A stretch of 45,000 nt of DNA, taken from NCBI GenBank assembly GCA_905221605.1, contig CAJNDS010000270.1, positions 1 through 45,000 on the forward strand, read 5' to 3'. Both the position numbers and the translations under genes were made by a program. A model generated the notes under the pieces. It was not told the DNA's origin. It saw only the letters and a list, made by a program, of their open reading frames with translations, and searched no databases. Below, in pieces: positions 30,597 to 42,895 of the stretch; position 1 is the first letter of the stretch, and every line of letters starts with the position of its first letter. This DNA comes from Symbiodinium natans. Its lineage: Eukaryota; Sar; Dinophyceae; Suessiales; Symbiodiniaceae.

Positions 30597-30750
30597 TCTA
30601 TATATAAATATGTAAATATAAATATAAGTATATATATATATATGTATGTGTGTGTTTTTGTCTATTTATTTATATCTGTATTTATTCATTTATTTGTTTT
30701 TTGTTTGTCTGGTGTATACACATGCATATATATATATACATACATGTCTA
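30597..30750. repeat. AT-rich (TA/TG)n repeat block
   Basis: ATATAAATATGTAAATATAAATATAAG, TA repeats, TGTG, TTTATTTATT-type steps and again ATATATATA, about 150 bases in all. A short (GA)n tract lies upstream at 30270-30325. Confidence 0.85.
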
Positions 30751-31734
30751 TGACAAAGGGATAATCAGAACCTCAAGTCGTTTGCCCTAGTTCTACGCGC
30801 CAGACTCTGATCACCTACATGGTCCGTTATCAGAAGTTGCATTGCAACATGTGTACCAAAATTCGGTGGAACCTGAAGATGGCAGAGCAGCCCAGCCCAG
30901 ATCAGCCCAGCCTTTCCCTACAAAGTCGCTGCGAACTTCGAATATCTTCAGGCAAGAAGCTTTGACCACCGAGCCCAATTGAGAACCCACCTGCCACAAG
31001 GCACCTGACAGCAAGGTCAATGGGCAAAACAGCCCATATCGAGCTTTCTTAACCATGCGAGGCACATTGCAGATGCGTTCACAGCATGACCTGCCTAGCA
31101 TGGAGGAGCCCGCGTCTTTGGCTGGCCTCAGGAAACACAACCGCATGGTCTGCTGCAGCGCGTACACGACTTTACAGACCCGTCCAACAAGCTTAGCGCC
31201 ACGCGAAAGTGGAAGTGATGCCAGTGGGGCCAGAGCAGGAGCCGTACTTGCCACAGGCAGCGTGAAGGGATCCTGCAGGAGCAAGTGAGCATCAGTGCGA
31301 AAGGACACCTCGGCACCACTACCGACTGTCCCAACAATCACTGAACAAAATCGATGCTAGCACGTTGCCGATGAGCATTGTAGCATGGTTCAAAGCAGAT
31401 CTGTTGGCATTGTGTTTTAGATCTCAAACTGCCACTCAAGACCACAAAACTCCTCGGGGACCAATGCAGGCGCCGCGAAAGGATCACCGGTGGCTCCAAA
31501 ACATTTCTTCTCAACCTGGAGAGCTCATGAATACAGCGCTTGGGAGATCTTGAGATGCACTGAGTCACTTAATCCCACCTCCGTTGCAAACATTCGAATC
31601 TGCTCATCTGCTTCAGGGCCAAGTCCACTGTTGGAGGTTGCCTGGTGCAAAAAAGCAGCAATGGGAGTCATACGCTGCCCCATTGCCAGGACTCACGTCA
31701 CGCTGCGCGCGCGGGCGCTCGCGGGCGCTGCTCT

Positions 31735-31863
31735 GCTTCTTCATCTTCGTCTGCTTCTTCGTCTTCGTCTTCTTCTTCGTCTTCTTCTTCTTCTTCTTAT
31801 TCTTCTTGTTTTTCCTCTTCTTCTTCTTCTTCTTCTTCTCCTTCTTCTGCTACTTCTTTTTCT
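31735..31863. repeat. (TTC)n microsatellite
   Basis: TCTTCTTCGTCTTCTTC repeats over about 130 bases. The poly-Ser, poly-Phe and poly-Leu frames on the plus strand are artefacts. Confidence 0.95.
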
Positions 31864-32863
31864 ATCAGGCTTGCAGGCACGGCGGTCCTTGTCCATTTTC
31901 CACCAACAACGCTAGAGCTCGGACGATAAAGGCTTGCTTTCGTGGTGAGAATTCATGATATACATGTGTGTTTATACCACAATAGTGAGACCCCTGCACG
32001 CACTCGTCTCCCTCATTCCCCCACCCTGCGCGACACAATTTGGGCTCGGTTCAGGGTTCCGGGCTTCGGTTTTGGATTCAGGGTTTAGGAGTTTGTCAGA
32101 AGGTCCGCATCGTTGCTGAAGCCCAGTTCCCCTAAGGGCCCTATGCATTGCCGAGGAATGGTTGGGAACAACATGCGTGCCTTGAAACTTTCCCAAAGTT
32201 GGAGCTGACACGGTTGGTTGCGAGGGACGAGAACAGAAGGAACGTGCTCAGGGCTGCAAGCAAAGGTCTCGGAATCCATTTCTCGTGTCTCATCAATCTG
32301 TTGATATGCAGTATGCCTTTGTTTCATCGGACAAACAGGCAGGTTCCCTTTCCTTGTGAAATCGGGTCGATGCAGCACGGCGTTTTCACTTGTCTGGTGG
32401 CTAGGCCTTTGTGATTTCTGCTCCAGCCCTTTGCATGCAATTGGTGTAGTGTCGTCACTCTGCAACCGAAAGACAGAATTTTGCTTAGGGTTGTCGGCCC
32501 CTCTGGGGGGGGGGGTCTTCGACATAAAACCGGCCAGTGCACCTGGACCTAGTGACTTTTTCGCGAACGCAATCGAATGCACTTAAGAGTCGGTGCCCCC
32601 AATGCCGACATGTGCCAAACCCCTATCCTCTCTCGTCTTGCATCGCCTTGCATGTTTTTGCAAACATGCGTTCGTGATGACTCGAGGATGACTCGGTGCA
32701 CTCAATCTTCTGAGTACGCGCTTCGAAGGCTTTCCGCTTCGGGCCTGCAGTGTCCATAAGGCATCGCGCACGCCATGGACTTGCCGCAGCTCAGCCTCTG
32801 CCCGTTTGTCGTACAGAAGCCTCAGGATTGCAAGGATTGCAGAGCCAGAACCACAGCAAACCG

Positions 32864-32884
32864 CCCTAAGCCCTAAGCCCTAAG
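32864..32884. repeat. Telomere-like CCCTAAG, three units
   Basis: Three perfect tandem CCCTAAG heptamers, one base away from the plant-type telomere unit CCCTAAA. Interstitial, with no sign of a chromosome end. Confidence 0.8.
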
Positions 32885-32974
32885 CAAATGTGTACGGTCG
32901 AAAGCTGTTTTGTCACCGAGATTAACACCGTCTTGCCCTCCGGCTGATACAGATGAGAGTTTGCGGCAAGAGGC

Positions 32975-33181
32975 TCATTCATAATAGTCAGCGCCTGCCC
33001 AGCGCATGTTCACCATCTTCATAAGACTGAAGGCACTGGCACTGCAGCCGATAATGACAATGTTTTGCTGTAAAGATGCTGAATGGCAGGTTGCGGCCTT
33101 GAGCTTCCTTCTGGGCAGGCCACCCTTCTCGGCAAAGGCACCAGCGAGGAGCCTCACGGCCTCGGGTACCTCGTTCACCAC
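32975..33181 (-). CDS. Candidate coding exons, unidentified
   Basis: One minus-strand frame reads VNEVPEAVRLLAGAFAEKGG near its start and, after a possible acceptor CTTTACAG, QNIVIIGCSASAFSLMKMVN then MRW. Both parts look like real protein, and the second has the shape of a dinucleotide-binding beta-alpha start (IVIIGCSASAF), which is only a suggestion. Exon edges were not resolved. Confidence 0.3.
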   Translation of the reverse strand: MVNEVPEAVRLLAGAFAEKGGLPRRKLKAATCHSASLQQNIVIIGCSASAFSLMKMVNMRWAGADYYE

Positions 33182-35289
33182 AAGAACGCAACAATCAGAT
33201 CAGAGTCAGCTTGTGGTATCTTGCGACGTCAAGACTTCGACCAGGGCCAAGGGATTGCAGATTGGCACCTCTCGAGGTTCCTTTGCCACTCGATCACAGA
33301 TTTCCGTCACCTGATAGGTGCAAGCGCGAGTGTGGGAAATACTTTCCCCCGCTTCGCGAGCTACGGAAAACAGTAGCAGTAGCTGTCAGGGCTTTTCCAC
33401 AGATCTGCAAAGCAACGTGCACCAGCGCCGCAGTCGGATGCAACCAGCCATTTGCCAAGAAGCTGTTGGAAAATCGACATTGCTGCCTGCTGCCAGTGCC
33501 TGCGACACCGGGATGCTGAGCTTCTGGTAACGGCAATTGCTCACTGCAGAGCAGGGGCGCACTGCCAAATCGATCATGCCATTCAGGCTATAACATAGGA
33601 GGTTACAGGGAGGAAACAGGAAGGAAGCAGGGCATCGGCAAACGGGCGACTGCTGACAATGGGATTCATCGGACAAGTGGCCAACATGGCATGCTTCAGG
33701 TTACTTCGCTTGCACCGCCAATGCAACTACATCCCATAGCCGCCTGGAAGATCCGTTCGCCGATGGTGGGTTCGACAGGCTCTCCGCCTCCCAGGCACAG
33801 CATGGGACAGTTGTATCATCTGCATCGCAGCTGCGTGCGAAAGTGCAGTGTGTGGCAAGCGCATCAGCCGCGTTCCGAAGATGTTGGAAGGGGTCGCGGG
33901 CCTGATTGAAATGCTGGCTTGCGGCTCAAGGTCGACTCCTTGGAGCATGACCGCACGACTCGTACGGCGTGACTGTCACATCCGTGGTTGATTTTTGTTT
34001 CTAAATTTCCTATTCTTTCCATGTGAATTTCGGCAATATGTCGCGATGCAGGAAGCCACCTTCCTGCATCAGTCTGCACCAGAGTAGCAATGCTTTGCTG
34101 TGCTTGGCCCCTTCGGCCGCGGCGCCACATCGAAGTCGAAGAGGCCCTTTGCAGGCTTTGTGGTGGTCGACGCCTGGGCCTCCTTGGATGCATCGGTTCG
34201 GCTGAGATGGCTGAAACGTCTTGCTTGTTCCCTGGGTTCCCTAAGCCCCTATAAGCCCACAGCACTTGACAATCATGACTCCGAGGCCGCCACATTTTGC
34301 TTCTTCTTCTGAAGCAGCCCGGTCAAGGGATCCGCCATGCGAAGCAAGCTTTGCTGCAACTGTCTGGGATAGTCTGATTGCTGGTTGCGAATCGTTTCGC
34401 TTGATGCGCACCTTCCACAACTCCAGTGCTCTGCGAGTGTGCTTGCGAATGTATGGATGTGATGGTGTGTGCGTGTTCGCCGCTGAGGGTTGATGGTCTG
34501 TTTTTGCCAGCAGCTCCAGTGCTGCAGGTTGGACAAGCCGAGCGAGTACTGTGGCAGAGGATAAAGCAGTATTTGCACAGGCTTAGTTGGTGATTGTAGG
34601 AATTGCTGCCGCGCACAAGCCGAAACGAAACGTTCTGTCGTTCAAAACTGAGCGGATCATGATCAGGACTGTAGTGCAAACCGGTCCAGTGCACGAAAGG
34701 ATGCAAAAAGGCTGCAAGGTGCCACGTCATGTCAACACCTTTTGTCGTCTGCATCACTTTCACATGAAGATCATCGGGGCATCACTGCAAGCCATGAAAA
34801 TTTCATGCAGCTGACGCACTAATGTCTATTGACTTGTGGCACTCACCAATGCTCTCTGCGCAAGTAGCCAATCAACTCACTCGGCATCGGCCTCCGCATT
34901 TTCATGGCCACTACACAGTGCAACTCAGTGCTGTGACAGACTTGACCTTGAACATCCAGATCTGCAAGTCCCGGAACCGTCCAGCACACAGAAACTGCTC
35001 CTAGTTCTCTGAGTTTCCCTAGTTCTGCTCTTTCGGCAATCTGCCATCCATGATCACTTAAACAACGGGAATGCTTGGACTGGCGATGACTGCAGACAAG
35101 CTGCGGTAGCTGCTGCTTGCAAGCAAGCCTGAATTGTGGGTCGAGGAGGGCCAGCTGGAAATTCACCAATTCCGACATTTCGACTAACGTCAGGTACCTT
35201 GGAAGACACAAGACACACAAGCGCAGTGAATCAACTCGTGCGCGATCATGAGCCCATAGCCAGAGCATATGACAAGTGGCTGGACGTAC
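33182..35289. other. No gene identified
   Basis: Short overlapping frames only. A minus-strand stretch at about 35110-35190 (SELVNFQLALLDPQFRLACK) is protein-like but unplaced. A degenerate telomere-like run (CCCTAAGCCCCTATAAGCCC) lies at about 34239-34258. Confidence 0.35.
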
Positions 35290-35348
35290 CTTGGAAAGAT
35301 CTTCAGCGCCAGAGACTCAATCCGAACAGGTTCAGCCACGCCATCGAG
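35290..35348 (-). CDS. Candidate coding exon, unidentified
   Basis: Fifty-nine nt between an acceptor TGATTCAG and an ideal donor AAG before GTACGTCC. It reads LDGVAEPVRIESLALKIFP with phase 2 at the end. If the donor is skipped the frame continues to GYGLMIAHELIH, an HExxH-like word discussed in the findings. No family assigned. Confidence 0.3.
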
Positions 35349-37809
35349 CTGAATCAGAAGGTCTGCCTATGATCAGGCCATGGCCAGAACAACTGAGTTG
35401 TGCATCATGGCATATTACATGCCCTGCTACACCCCTTTGCCCCACGTTTTGATTAGCAAGGATAGCATTGATGGATCAACACGGGCGAAGTCAGATGTGC
35501 TAGTGCAGCGCACTTGCGAAGACTGAGATCTGCGCATGCCAGGTGTAAAAAGCTAAGGCATATACAACAGTAGCGCTGACCAGTCCAGACGTTCCAAACG
35601 CTGAGCTTGGGGCGCTTTCGGCGCTTCGCTCCGCTGCAAGTAAGACTTTCCCCAGCTTGCCTGCGCAATCAGCGCTTTTGCCTTCGGCCGGGCCGGGCTG
35701 CACGGGCTTCGCAAAGAGGTGATTGCAGCTGGCATGTTCTTCAAAACTTGTCTCTTACTGAGCATGCAACTGACAAATTCATATGCGCCTGGGTTTCTGA
35801 ACGTTTCGCCAGTTCGTGGGCAATGCCCAGGCCCCCCCCCCCCCCCCCCCCCGAATAAGAATTGAAACAGCACAGTACTTTCTGATGATGAGCCGCACAG
35901 CCACCGATAAACTGAAAAAAACCGTGGAGCTGCCAGCGTTTCGCATGGTGTAGGTCTGGAGCTGACGAAACTCACTGAAATGAGGGCCACATGTGGGGTC
36001 ACACCATAAGATCTACTTCGCACGGTTCAAGAGACTTAGGTCGAGCCTGCAAAGTGCCGAGTGCGAAGCATGATTTAGGGTTGCGGCTGAACTACATGGT
36101 TCAACGATGTTAAACTTGTTAAACTTAACGGAAAGGAAGGATTGCAAAGCTGACGAACTTAACGGCCAAGGCGGCCGAGAGGCATGTTGAGTCAACTTCG
36201 ATGCATGTGCCCGGTTCCAGAGCTTTGAAGATCTCGGCCTTGGCCCGCGCGATGGGCAAACCAAGATTTACGTCGGGACTATAACTTGAAATAGCTGCAG
36301 CTGCAAGCGTCCTGCCTCCTACTTGCTCCGTTGCCAAGCGGCCCGTAAGAAGCATGCAACCGACTGCAGCCCCTCCTTTTCCATGGGCATGAATGCGGAT
36401 ATGCGCGAGATAAGCAGGTCCGACACTCTTCCAGGTCACTGGCCCCGGCAGACTTCTGAAACAGCCAATCAGGAACGACAACTCTCGCACATGACAGGAC
36501 GAAATTTAAGCATGAAGAGCAATGTGAGCACTGTGAGAACTGCTTTGAGCTGCAGGGACTTTGAGGGCCCTTCGGTTTTGCTGAAGGACACCAGGTTGTG
36601 CAAATTTAACCTGCATAGACTCTAGGCCAGTGGTGTTGCTAGGAGAGCGGGCTGACTGACTGCAAGGACGTGACATGACGGGACAGCATGATCCACTGGA
36701 GACGGTCCTTCCACGAATGCACCGTGTCAATGCCTTCTTCGGTGGGTGACCGAAGCCGCAGCCAGGAACTGTTAAGCTTCTCATCGTCCACAAAGCTTGG
36801 CAACGGAGTCGCCGTTATATAGCCTGGGACAAACACATTGGATGACACCAGTCCTAAAGCTGCGCATGAACCAACGTCATCACGGCCTATGCCAACTATA
36901 GGTCTCACAATCGAGGAATGCCAGCCGAAGACCGTGGATGGGGAAGCAATTCCGAGGCAACTGGCAAGGAAGTGTAAGCAGTAGCCACCTAGTCATCTTC
37001 TTCTGTTGTAGTTTTAGAGTCTTCTGTGCCTTGACTTCTGCAGTCTGTTGCCTCAGGTTCAGGTATCTCAAGTGAGTCCAGGAAGGTCTGAGGTCTAGAC
37101 CTAGCCTGAGTCACCTGCACAGACCCTGAAAGTTCCGCCAAAAAGGTATTCCCGTAAAGGAGCGCCATGCTTGAAAAAGCTTTAAGTGAGCCGCGGGCGC
37201 GAGGGAAGGTTTAGGACTTTCTGCTCCCAGGCTACTAACACACAAACCAACAAAGCCTGTGAGCAGAATTGGGCGACAATCGATTGAGACCCCGCAAACA
37301 AAATGCGTGATCCAACATCCCAAACGCTAATCGAAAGGAGCATTGAGTGTTCTCGCGCATGTCTGGGGAGAGGGGAGGCGGCACGCACACTTCAAGCCTG
37401 TTGGCCCTTCCGCTTCACATGTTGTCTTGAAATCGCAAGGCGAGAGGGGCGAGTTATCAAAAAACGTGTTGACCTTGGTGCTGCATGGCTGAACTTGGGA
37501 ATCTGCTGCACAAGAACAAGTCACAAGGCAGGAACTCAGGAGTTCATCGTATATAGGAATCTTCCGCCAGATGTTTGCAGCAAAATAGTTCACGCGTCGC
37601 AATCACACAGATGTTACAACCAAGCTCGCTTGAGGTTTGTGCGTAGAGATGCTTGCCAGCAAAAAGACAAGCAACTGCTGTGGCCATGGTAAAAGCAACG
37701 CAGGTGCCGGATCTGATGCAGTGCGGTGAATTTGGCATCGGCAGGTGCGTAGTTCATGGACTCGGGGTGGACAAAGAAGAGCCTTTGCGCGGGATGAAAC
37801 TCGCAACAC
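35349..37809. other. No gene identified; C21 tract
   Basis: Contains a run of 21 C at 35832-35852. Minus-strand frames at 36180-36290 (LGLPIARAKAEIFKALEPGT) and 37545-37600 (YFAANIWRKIPIYDELLSS) are protein-like fragments on the gene-bearing strand without a recognised family. Confidence 0.35.
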
Positions 37810-38628
37810 TCATCGTAAAGGTGTGAAGAAGTGATGAACTACCTGGCATCTCTGCTGCTGAGACTCTGATGTGACTGAAATGGGGTCATCACGTAGTAGG
37901 GCGTGATGAAATAATCCTGCTCTGGACTCCATAGGCTGTGCAATCACCCACTGTTGAAAAGCCGCAGTCTCCACTGAGTTTCTGGCCAGTGGCAATTCCT
38001 TGCCATTTGGCAAGGACTTCATTGCACCTTGGCAGGTTGCTCAGGTCATGTGAAGCTTCATGTCGGAATTTGTGGACTCAGTGCAATGTGGCACACAAAG
38101 CGCGGCCAAAAGCACTGGTACTGCGGCAGAAGGTGCCGTAGGCAGGTCCGCACAAGTCAATGTGAACCTCAGTGAAAATGGCGCACAAGAATGAGAGAAA
38201 AAGCTCCGAAAAACGTCAGTATTGCTATCTTCGGAAAAGCGCCATGTAAAGACCATAGTCACCTTGAACAACCGCTGCGATCCACCTGAGCAGTTGGCAG
38301 CTCTGGGCAGTTTCGAGAGGTTCGGCCAGGTTGGCATGTTGACAACGAGAAACTTCCCATTAAACAATCGGCACTTTGTGGTTCTTTCACCGCCAAGCTG
38401 CCAATGAGGTACCGTCTGCGACAAGCTCCTTTCTCCAAATCGCTCGGCGAAGGTGCTGCGAAGCTCATCATTAAACATGGACGAGACCCCTGAGCAAAGC
38501 TGCAAGTGAGGCTGCATGAGGCTGCGCTGGTGACAAAGGCTACAAGACATAGGCAGCTGCGGATCATGTGTGACCGTTGCAATGTATGCATGACGCACTG
38601 AGGTCTGACAAGGATTCAGCAGGGGCAT
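37810..38628 (-). CDS. Candidate coding region, unidentified
   Basis: Two consecutive minus-strand open frames look coding in part. One, 38041-38628 (195 codons), includes SSMFNDELRSTFAERFGE and FLVVNMPTWPNLSKLP. The other, 37810-38022, includes QQWVIAQPMESRAGLFHHAL then LRDDPISV. They may be separate exons of one gene. I recognise no family and did not resolve splice sites. Confidence 0.25.
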
Positions 38629-41600
38629 AACGGCGCTAAGATCCAGGTGAGAAACAGCATAGAACTAAACTGCATCGGCGCGACCATGGTTCCAAACTCC
38701 CCACATCAGACAAAACTTACTCCTGTGGAGCTTTTCGACCTATGCGCTCAGATTTCTTCTGACTTTCGTCCAAGGATCCCCAACCAAGTCTTTGTTGAAC
38801 TTCAGGCCCAAGAGTTTTCAAGGCGAGCTGGGATGCAGGAGTGCTAAACCTCAAGGGCGAAACCGCGCAGGTGCTCGCTCTACGATACAGTACTTAGATA
38901 TCACGTCAACAGAATTGCGAAAAATGGCGTGTCATGACCATCTGAATCTAGGGCATGTGTGCGATGTGCCCACCTCAGAGGTGACAATTCAACATGGCAT
39001 CTGTGGAAGAGAAATATCAAGAAGCGCTTGCCGTGGGCTTCCGTCACGTGCAACGGATTGATTCGTTTGTAGGGTGAGGGCAGTGACTTGGTGGGGTGTA
39101 CTGCCAGCAATGAACAGGTTTATATGAAACTTGCATCCGGCTGTGAACGTAGAACTCTCCAGTACAAAGTATACATATGTATATGTATGGTGCGACGGAC
39201 CTCGGCCTCTCTTTGGCTTGTATCTGCATCTTGCATCTGCGTGCTGTGGTCAGATTTTCGCGTCAGTCAAAGGACTTCGCTAGTTTCGGCCGCCGGCGAT
39301 TGGCATTCTTTGACTGCATGAATGTGGATCTCACCTCGTACTTGTGAGGGTGTCGGAACAGAATTGGAAAGCTCTGAGTCTGCACAGGGACAAATGCCGC
39401 AATGGCTTCGGACATGTTGCGCAGCTGTCAGCCGGTCTACCAACAATTCGCACTGTTATCGGATGGCACATGAGAGGATGGGGGTAGGAGCACTTCACAT
39501 GATACTCTTGAACCGAAGTGACGTGAATCAGCTCTCTCGGGCTGCACGTGGCGCTGCTTGTAAGTTTAACTTGTAAGTGCAGGACATGGAGACGCGAGCT
39601 CCAGAGATGGGCTCGAGAAGCTCCTTAGAAATTTCAGACTCTCAGACTCCAGACCGTGGACTTCTTCGATGCAAAGTTGCAACACGTGGGCTTCAGCGCA
39701 TCTCTGGAACTTCGGACACCGTGCTCTTACTGGAAGCCACACTGGTGCCTCCAAGTCGCCACGGAAGTGGGAAGCAGGTCTCCGACGTCCATGCTTGGGG
39801 TGTGAAGCACCACGAAGTTGACGACAGGTCCTTAGATCGCGCAAAATCCGTAAAACAGAAATGGCATGCGGCCTTTTGAGAGAAGGAACCAGAGGTAAGG
39901 GCAGCAGTTTCCAAAAACAAGCATCATCCGCGCAGACCCGCGCAGCTTACTAACCCCTGGAACCTTAGAACCTGAGAGGACAAGATGCTTTACCCCAAAC
40001 ATGTTCCACAGCACATCATGATGCTTGAACGCACAATACCTCACAATCCAGTACTGCTTTGAGAGAAGACTCGGGAGTCGTGTGTAATGATGACACCATA
40101 ATCGGACAGCTCCTTGAAGTGCATCCTCGACGTGAGCGCCGCATGAGATTTGAGGCTTCGGGTGATTTCAGGTGGGGCTTGCGCATCAAAGAACGAGAGG
40201 AGAGAGAGGCAGAAGAGGGAGAAACCATTGACTTCGCAGAACATCCACATAAGCAAGACTGAACAAGTTTACTGTTTCTCGACGATTAGCTTGTGCCATA
40301 GGCTTCGCCCTGTCTCATGACTCACTACTGTACTTTGCTGTTTCCCAGCCGCGACACTGTCTGCGCATCTGTTTAACAGTGCAAGCTACACTTGGTACTG
40401 ACCCGAAATGACCCAGGCCCATCACCTGCAAGCCTCGAAACTCGCACCTTTGGGGCCTGCAGAAAAGAAGTCTGTGATCAATACTCCGAAACGTTTCTGC
40501 CCCGTAGGGCCAAGCAACACCAACTCTTGAACTTGCTGACCAAGCAGGTATCCGGCCAAGACCGTTCGCAACCATTGAACATACTTCATGCCAAGCAGAG
40601 GCGAATTAAAGCACAAACTCACAGAAAATGGCAAGACGCCTGGTAAACGAAAGCCAGAACCTAATGTGAAGTACGACAGAATGCCTGAGAAGCATCAAGA
40701 AAGTCAACCACATGCGTGTGCGGGTGGGACGAACCAGGCTGGAGGACAAGCATTCTCGCTCGTGCAGAGCAAGCACTTGCTAGACGCACACGTTTCGCTC
40801 GCCCGGTCCACACAGAATCCACGAGGCAGGACCTCTGATCCCTCTCACCGGCCTAAAACAGTTGAGCGGACAGCCTGGCAAAACTCCCGACCCCGACAGC
40901 CAGCACTGCAGGTGAGGACACACATCAGTTGCCAGAAGTGCCGGCCGCACTCACACCGCATACAGTACTGGGACAACTAAGTCCCTCTGGCACAAGCAAA
41001 GCGAATGGCTGTGAATAGCGAGTGGAACCACAACATTCAGAGAGCAACCAATAGATAATAGAATCGTTGCGCGGCTCCCCGGGGAGGGGCTGACTGGAGC
41101 TGGCAGGGAGTATACTTTGTGGGCCCTCACGGCGACATAACTGCAGACTGACATTGACTCTACTGCCCAGTACTTGTACAGTGACTCGCATGAGGAGCTG
41201 CGAAATAACGGCCGATGTGGCATGCTGGTTAGCATCGCATTGCTTGATCTGGCTGAACCATCATACGCAGTGCAAAGGCAAAAGAAGCGTTGTGCAAGTA
41301 GCTGTGTGATGGCTCGGGGTACAATGCTGACTAAGAACCCAGTTCCCGCTGCAGGGAACAATTGGAGCCGTGGCGCTTCGAGGGGAGAGAGGGAGAGGGA
41401 GCAGGGCAAGAACGAAGGAAAGAGCCAGGGGTAGACGGGGAAAGACTGGGAGAGGGAGAGCGAGAGACAGAGGTTCGGAACGTCCGCCTACGTCGCAGGA
41501 CAAACAAGCAGGAGTTCACTGACACTGGACTGAAAAGAGCCGGACAGGTTTCTGTCTGCACGCTGAGCTTGGGTGATGCACGGGGAGAACATGTGAAGAT

Positions 41601-42483
41601 CCTCCGTTCTGCGCTGTTTGGCCGAGAAGCGCCAAAGCCAACGTCCACGTGTCGCAAGACGAACTGCAGACCTCGGTCAAAACTGGTACAAGCATGCCGT
41701 TTGCCTAGCATCGTGTGCTGGGGTATCCTTGCCCTAGCCCAGCATTCCATTGGAAAACGACAAAAATGTTGCTATCCAAGATACGATTGCCCAGTACAGG
41801 TAGTGACGGCGGTCAGCTGTCAAGGAACAGTCGGGCGGCCAGAAGTCGTCGAAACCTCTGCGCAGAATAATCAGCAGAATCAGCGTTGAATGGCGAGGGT
41901 ATGGTGAGCAGCAGGGCGGCCTTGCATGAAAAGAAAACTCTTTTCAGTCTCAGAAACAGGGATTGTTGCGAATATGGAGCAGGCCTCGACACCTTATACA
42001 GACTACCAGCCTCTGAAGGGGACAGCTCACATCCGTCCTCTGCCACGAACACGAATACAAACTAGATATCAATGCCCTCACCTACTTCTCGTAGCATGGC
42101 GAGGGACATGCGCTACATGGTCCGACCGCTACTGTGCTGTGTGCCAAGAGCCCACAAGCGATGCGTAGTTTCTAAGCCGACTTACACCTTTTACAACACC
42201 TTTGTTTATGATTTGCCATTTTCACATTCGACATGAGATTACGACGTGGCATGGGAAGTAGACCGCAGGCATGCCTAGGATGCTGGCACACAACACCAAA
42301 TCTCAATCGGCATGATGACACCGAAGGGACTCACGCTTTTGTCACTCGGGGCAATCTCCAGCAAGCTTTCACCACAAACCTGCACACCAGAGCATGGCGC
42401 CGAAGGCACATAGTCACCATGGTCAGATGCACAGCCCGAAACATGAGATCAGAACATGATTCACAGCACTCTGCCTTTGTCAC
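38629..42483. other. No gene identified
   Basis: Many short overlapping frames. A purine-rich GAGAGG tract lies at about 41380-41470 and produces Glu/Arg-rich and Ser/Pro/Leu-rich frames that I do not trust. A plus-strand Glu/Arg-rich frame at 40059-40262 looks weakly protein-like but is opposite to every identified gene. Confidence 0.35.
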
Positions 42484-42543
42484 TTTGAAGTGCGGCCCCG
42501 TCTGCACCAGCGACGCCACGTTCAAGGCGACTGCAAGCACATC
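42484..42543 (-). CDS. Candidate coding exon, unidentified
   Basis: Sixty nt between acceptor CCCATTCAG and a GT donor after TTCAAA. It reads DVLAVALNVASLVQTGPHFK, phase 0 at both ends. It looks like a helical, partly hydrophobic segment. No family recognised. Confidence 0.35.
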
Positions 42544-42832
42544 CTGAATGGGGATTGTGCTTTACTTTGTGCTTTGTAACGCTTCGGATTCGCCCACACA
42601 AGGACCACGCCCTGTTGGGCCAGACAGGCCAGCATTAAGGATGCACAGACATCTCAAAGAAGTCCAGAAGTCCAAGAAGTTACACTACGTCTCACAGCTA
42701 AGTCGGTCTTGGAAGTGCAGACTTAATACCTCATCCTGCAGTTGGCAAAGCTGCAGCTTCCGCCACCCTTCCGCCCCAATTTCAAGCCATCAGAGCCATC
42801 ACTGGTATGCTCTGAGGCTCCATTTGCGTAAC

Positions 42833-42895
42833 CTGCATTTTGGCCGCAGTCTGCAGCTTCTCCTGAGCCCAAGATGGGAGTTGTTCCAAATTATG
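42833..42895 (-). CDS. Candidate coding exon, unidentified
   Basis: A minus-strand frame reading LEQLPSWAQEKLQTAAKMQ and ending at a GT donor after AAAATGCAG. The 5' edge is not resolved. Together with the exon at 42484-42543 it suggests a gene on this strand, possibly continuous with the domain at 44.0-44.6 kb. Confidence 0.3.

Larger units (their letters stand above)
29529..32974. other. Unassigned region upstream of the myotubularin gene
   Basis: The myotubularin 5' end and promoter should lie here, but I could not place them. A 176-codon minus-strand frame at 30811-31341 (VSFRTDAHLLLQDPFTLPVA and onward) and a 165-codon frame at 32085-32582 are protein-like in part but match no family I know. 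Simple repeats at 30270-30325, 30597-30750 and 31735-31863 are listed separately or are short. Confidence 0.35.

Noticed and set aside
40059-40262. Plus-strand Glu/Arg-rich frame
   Set aside because: Opposite strand to every identified gene, purine-rich composition, no motif; most likely a chance frame.
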